DNA of 64,000 nucleotides from Gavia stellata. Lineage: Eukaryota; Chordata; Aves; Gaviiformes; Gaviidae. Both the position numbers and the translations under genes were made by a program. The first letter of the stretch is position 1. Each line of letters opens with the position of its first letter. The notes under the pieces were generated by a model, which saw nothing but the letters and a program-made list of their open reading frames with translations, ran no database searches and was not told the DNA's origin. Of this stretch, positions 62,900-64,000 are shown in pieces. Where the stretch lies: positions 2,418,001 through 2,482,000 of the forward strand of contig NC_082620.1 in NCBI RefSeq assembly GCF_030936135.1, given 5' to 3'.

Positions 62900-64000
62900 C
62901 TAGGAGCAGAGCAGAAGAGCATGAATAAATCCTGTTGCCAAACCAGTGCAATATGTGACTACTCAGACCATGAGAAGAGTAGAAGGGACAGGAAGCACAG
63001 TGATGTCTGGACCAAGAACTGCTGCAGCTTTGTCTGATGTAGGAATCACAGCAGTTGCCGAATTCAGGGCAGGTTCCTGGGACATGGTAGTGGAAGTCTG
63101 AATTTAATCCTGATTCATGGGTGTAGTCTTCTTACGTGCAGCAGATTTAAAAATCTGACCCTTCTATTTATTTCTCTGTTTGCTTAGAGATTGCAATACA
63201 TTCTCATATTTAATCTTTTTAATGTACTAATAAGTAGAAGTTCTCCAGCCTGTAGACAGCTGTAAAGGTGATGAGGCCTACAATACCGATGTTGCTGACT
63301 TAAATATCGACTGTGAAGCTCCTCGGAGTGCTCCTGATTTATAGGTACTGTATAAATACATGGTTTCAAAGACATAACTAGGAAGAGTTTGTCCCCACTG
63401 TAAAGTATTGCCATAAGTCACTGTGACAGTTTCAGGGTAGATTATAGCATGATGAGAGAAGGCAATGTGCTCTTTGGAAATACACAACCTCTTCTCCTGC
63501 GCTGAGCATAAAATCTGGGCACCTGAATGCCACTACACTCTATAGAGTAGATGTAAGTTGGATGCGAGTGGTGTTTGTACCCTGTGATGGTAACAGGTGA
63601 AATGCACCTGCACAGGTGGCCGTTTCTGACTGCTCCTGTCCACTCCAAAATGGTCTATGCTAGAAGTTTTTAAGTCTACACAGAGCTCTGCAAAATCTTT
63701 GCAACACATCCACGCTACTCAGACATGGGTTCTTTCAAAAGCTGAGCAAGTCTAACTAATTTGGTTAAGGTTTCCTACTAGGAATTTGTAACCCTGCTGT
63801 GAAATCGGATGGGACAGCTCTGACAGCTGGCTTTCACTCTCTGTGTCCTTTCAGACTTCAAAGCCGAAGGAGACAAGCTACACTGGACTGAAGCTCAACA
63901 AATTGGGCCCAAATCTGATCTTGCAGGAATTCTATTCAATGTCATTCATCTGACCTAAATAGAGTTACTCCTAAAGTGACAGAACGAGGCCACAATTTGT
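62900..64000 (-). other. TMCO4 upstream intron (partial); no exon recognised
   Basis: I looked on the minus strand for the preceding DUF726 segment and did not find it. The window ends inside this intron. Confidence 0.6.

Noticed and set aside
62900-64000. Search for the preceding TMCO4 exon (conserved NGYC-type segment before RGDW)
   Set aside because: Minus-strand frames here show no match. The open frame at 63442-63648 has no DUF726 resemblance.

Overview
The window is from a vertebrate nuclear genome, most likely a bird. Split genes have GT-AG introns and AATAAA signals. CR1 LINE 3' ends carry the avian-type terminal repeat (ATTCTGTGATTCTGTGA). Genes are closely packed next to GC-rich minisatellites, as on an avian microchromosome. 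I do not name a species. The gene order MICOS10(+), NBL1(+), HTR6(+), TMCO4(-) is the order known for human 1p36.13, and this conserved synteny supports all four calls. Identifications rest on reading exons against remembered family sequences; no search was run.

Layout. (1) 1-13.1 kb: the 3' part of MICOS10, an inner-membrane MICOS subunit; exon 1 lies upstream of the window and most of 1-9044 is intron. (2) 13.1-24.4 kb: intergenic, with no gene recognised and a few old repeat relics. (3) 24.46-25.50 kb: a very GC-rich 45-bp minisatellite of about 23 units. It abuts the CpG-island promoter and probable non-coding first exon of NBL1 (donor after 25932). (4) 36.25-39.0 kb: the NBL1 coding exons (DAN family BMP antagonist, 178 aa) and a 1.1-kb 3' UTR. 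(5) 39.0-43.6 kb: spacer ending in a second minisatellite (34/35-bp unit) and a purine-rich tract just before HTR6. (6) 43.6-46.9 kb: complete three-exon coding sequence of HTR6, a Gs-coupled serotonin receptor (435 aa). (7) 50.2-64 kb: the last two coding exons of TMCO4 (DUF726 family) on the minus strand, separated by a 12.2-kb intron. TMCO4 runs tail-to-tail against HTR6.

The genes do not form a pathway; they are neighbours by ancient synteny. The most notable non-genic structures are four. The NBL1-proximal minisatellite has a canonical G-quadruplex pattern and two hairpins in most units. The HTR6-proximal minisatellite has a trimeric higher-order repeat. A 197-bp segment occurs twice within NBL1 introns with only two differences. 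A possible upstream ORF in NBL1 would have a stop codon that overlaps the NBL1 start codon. Most other long open frames are artefacts of GC-rich sequence or tandem repeats. No CRISPR array, tRNA, rRNA or virus-like gene was recognised.
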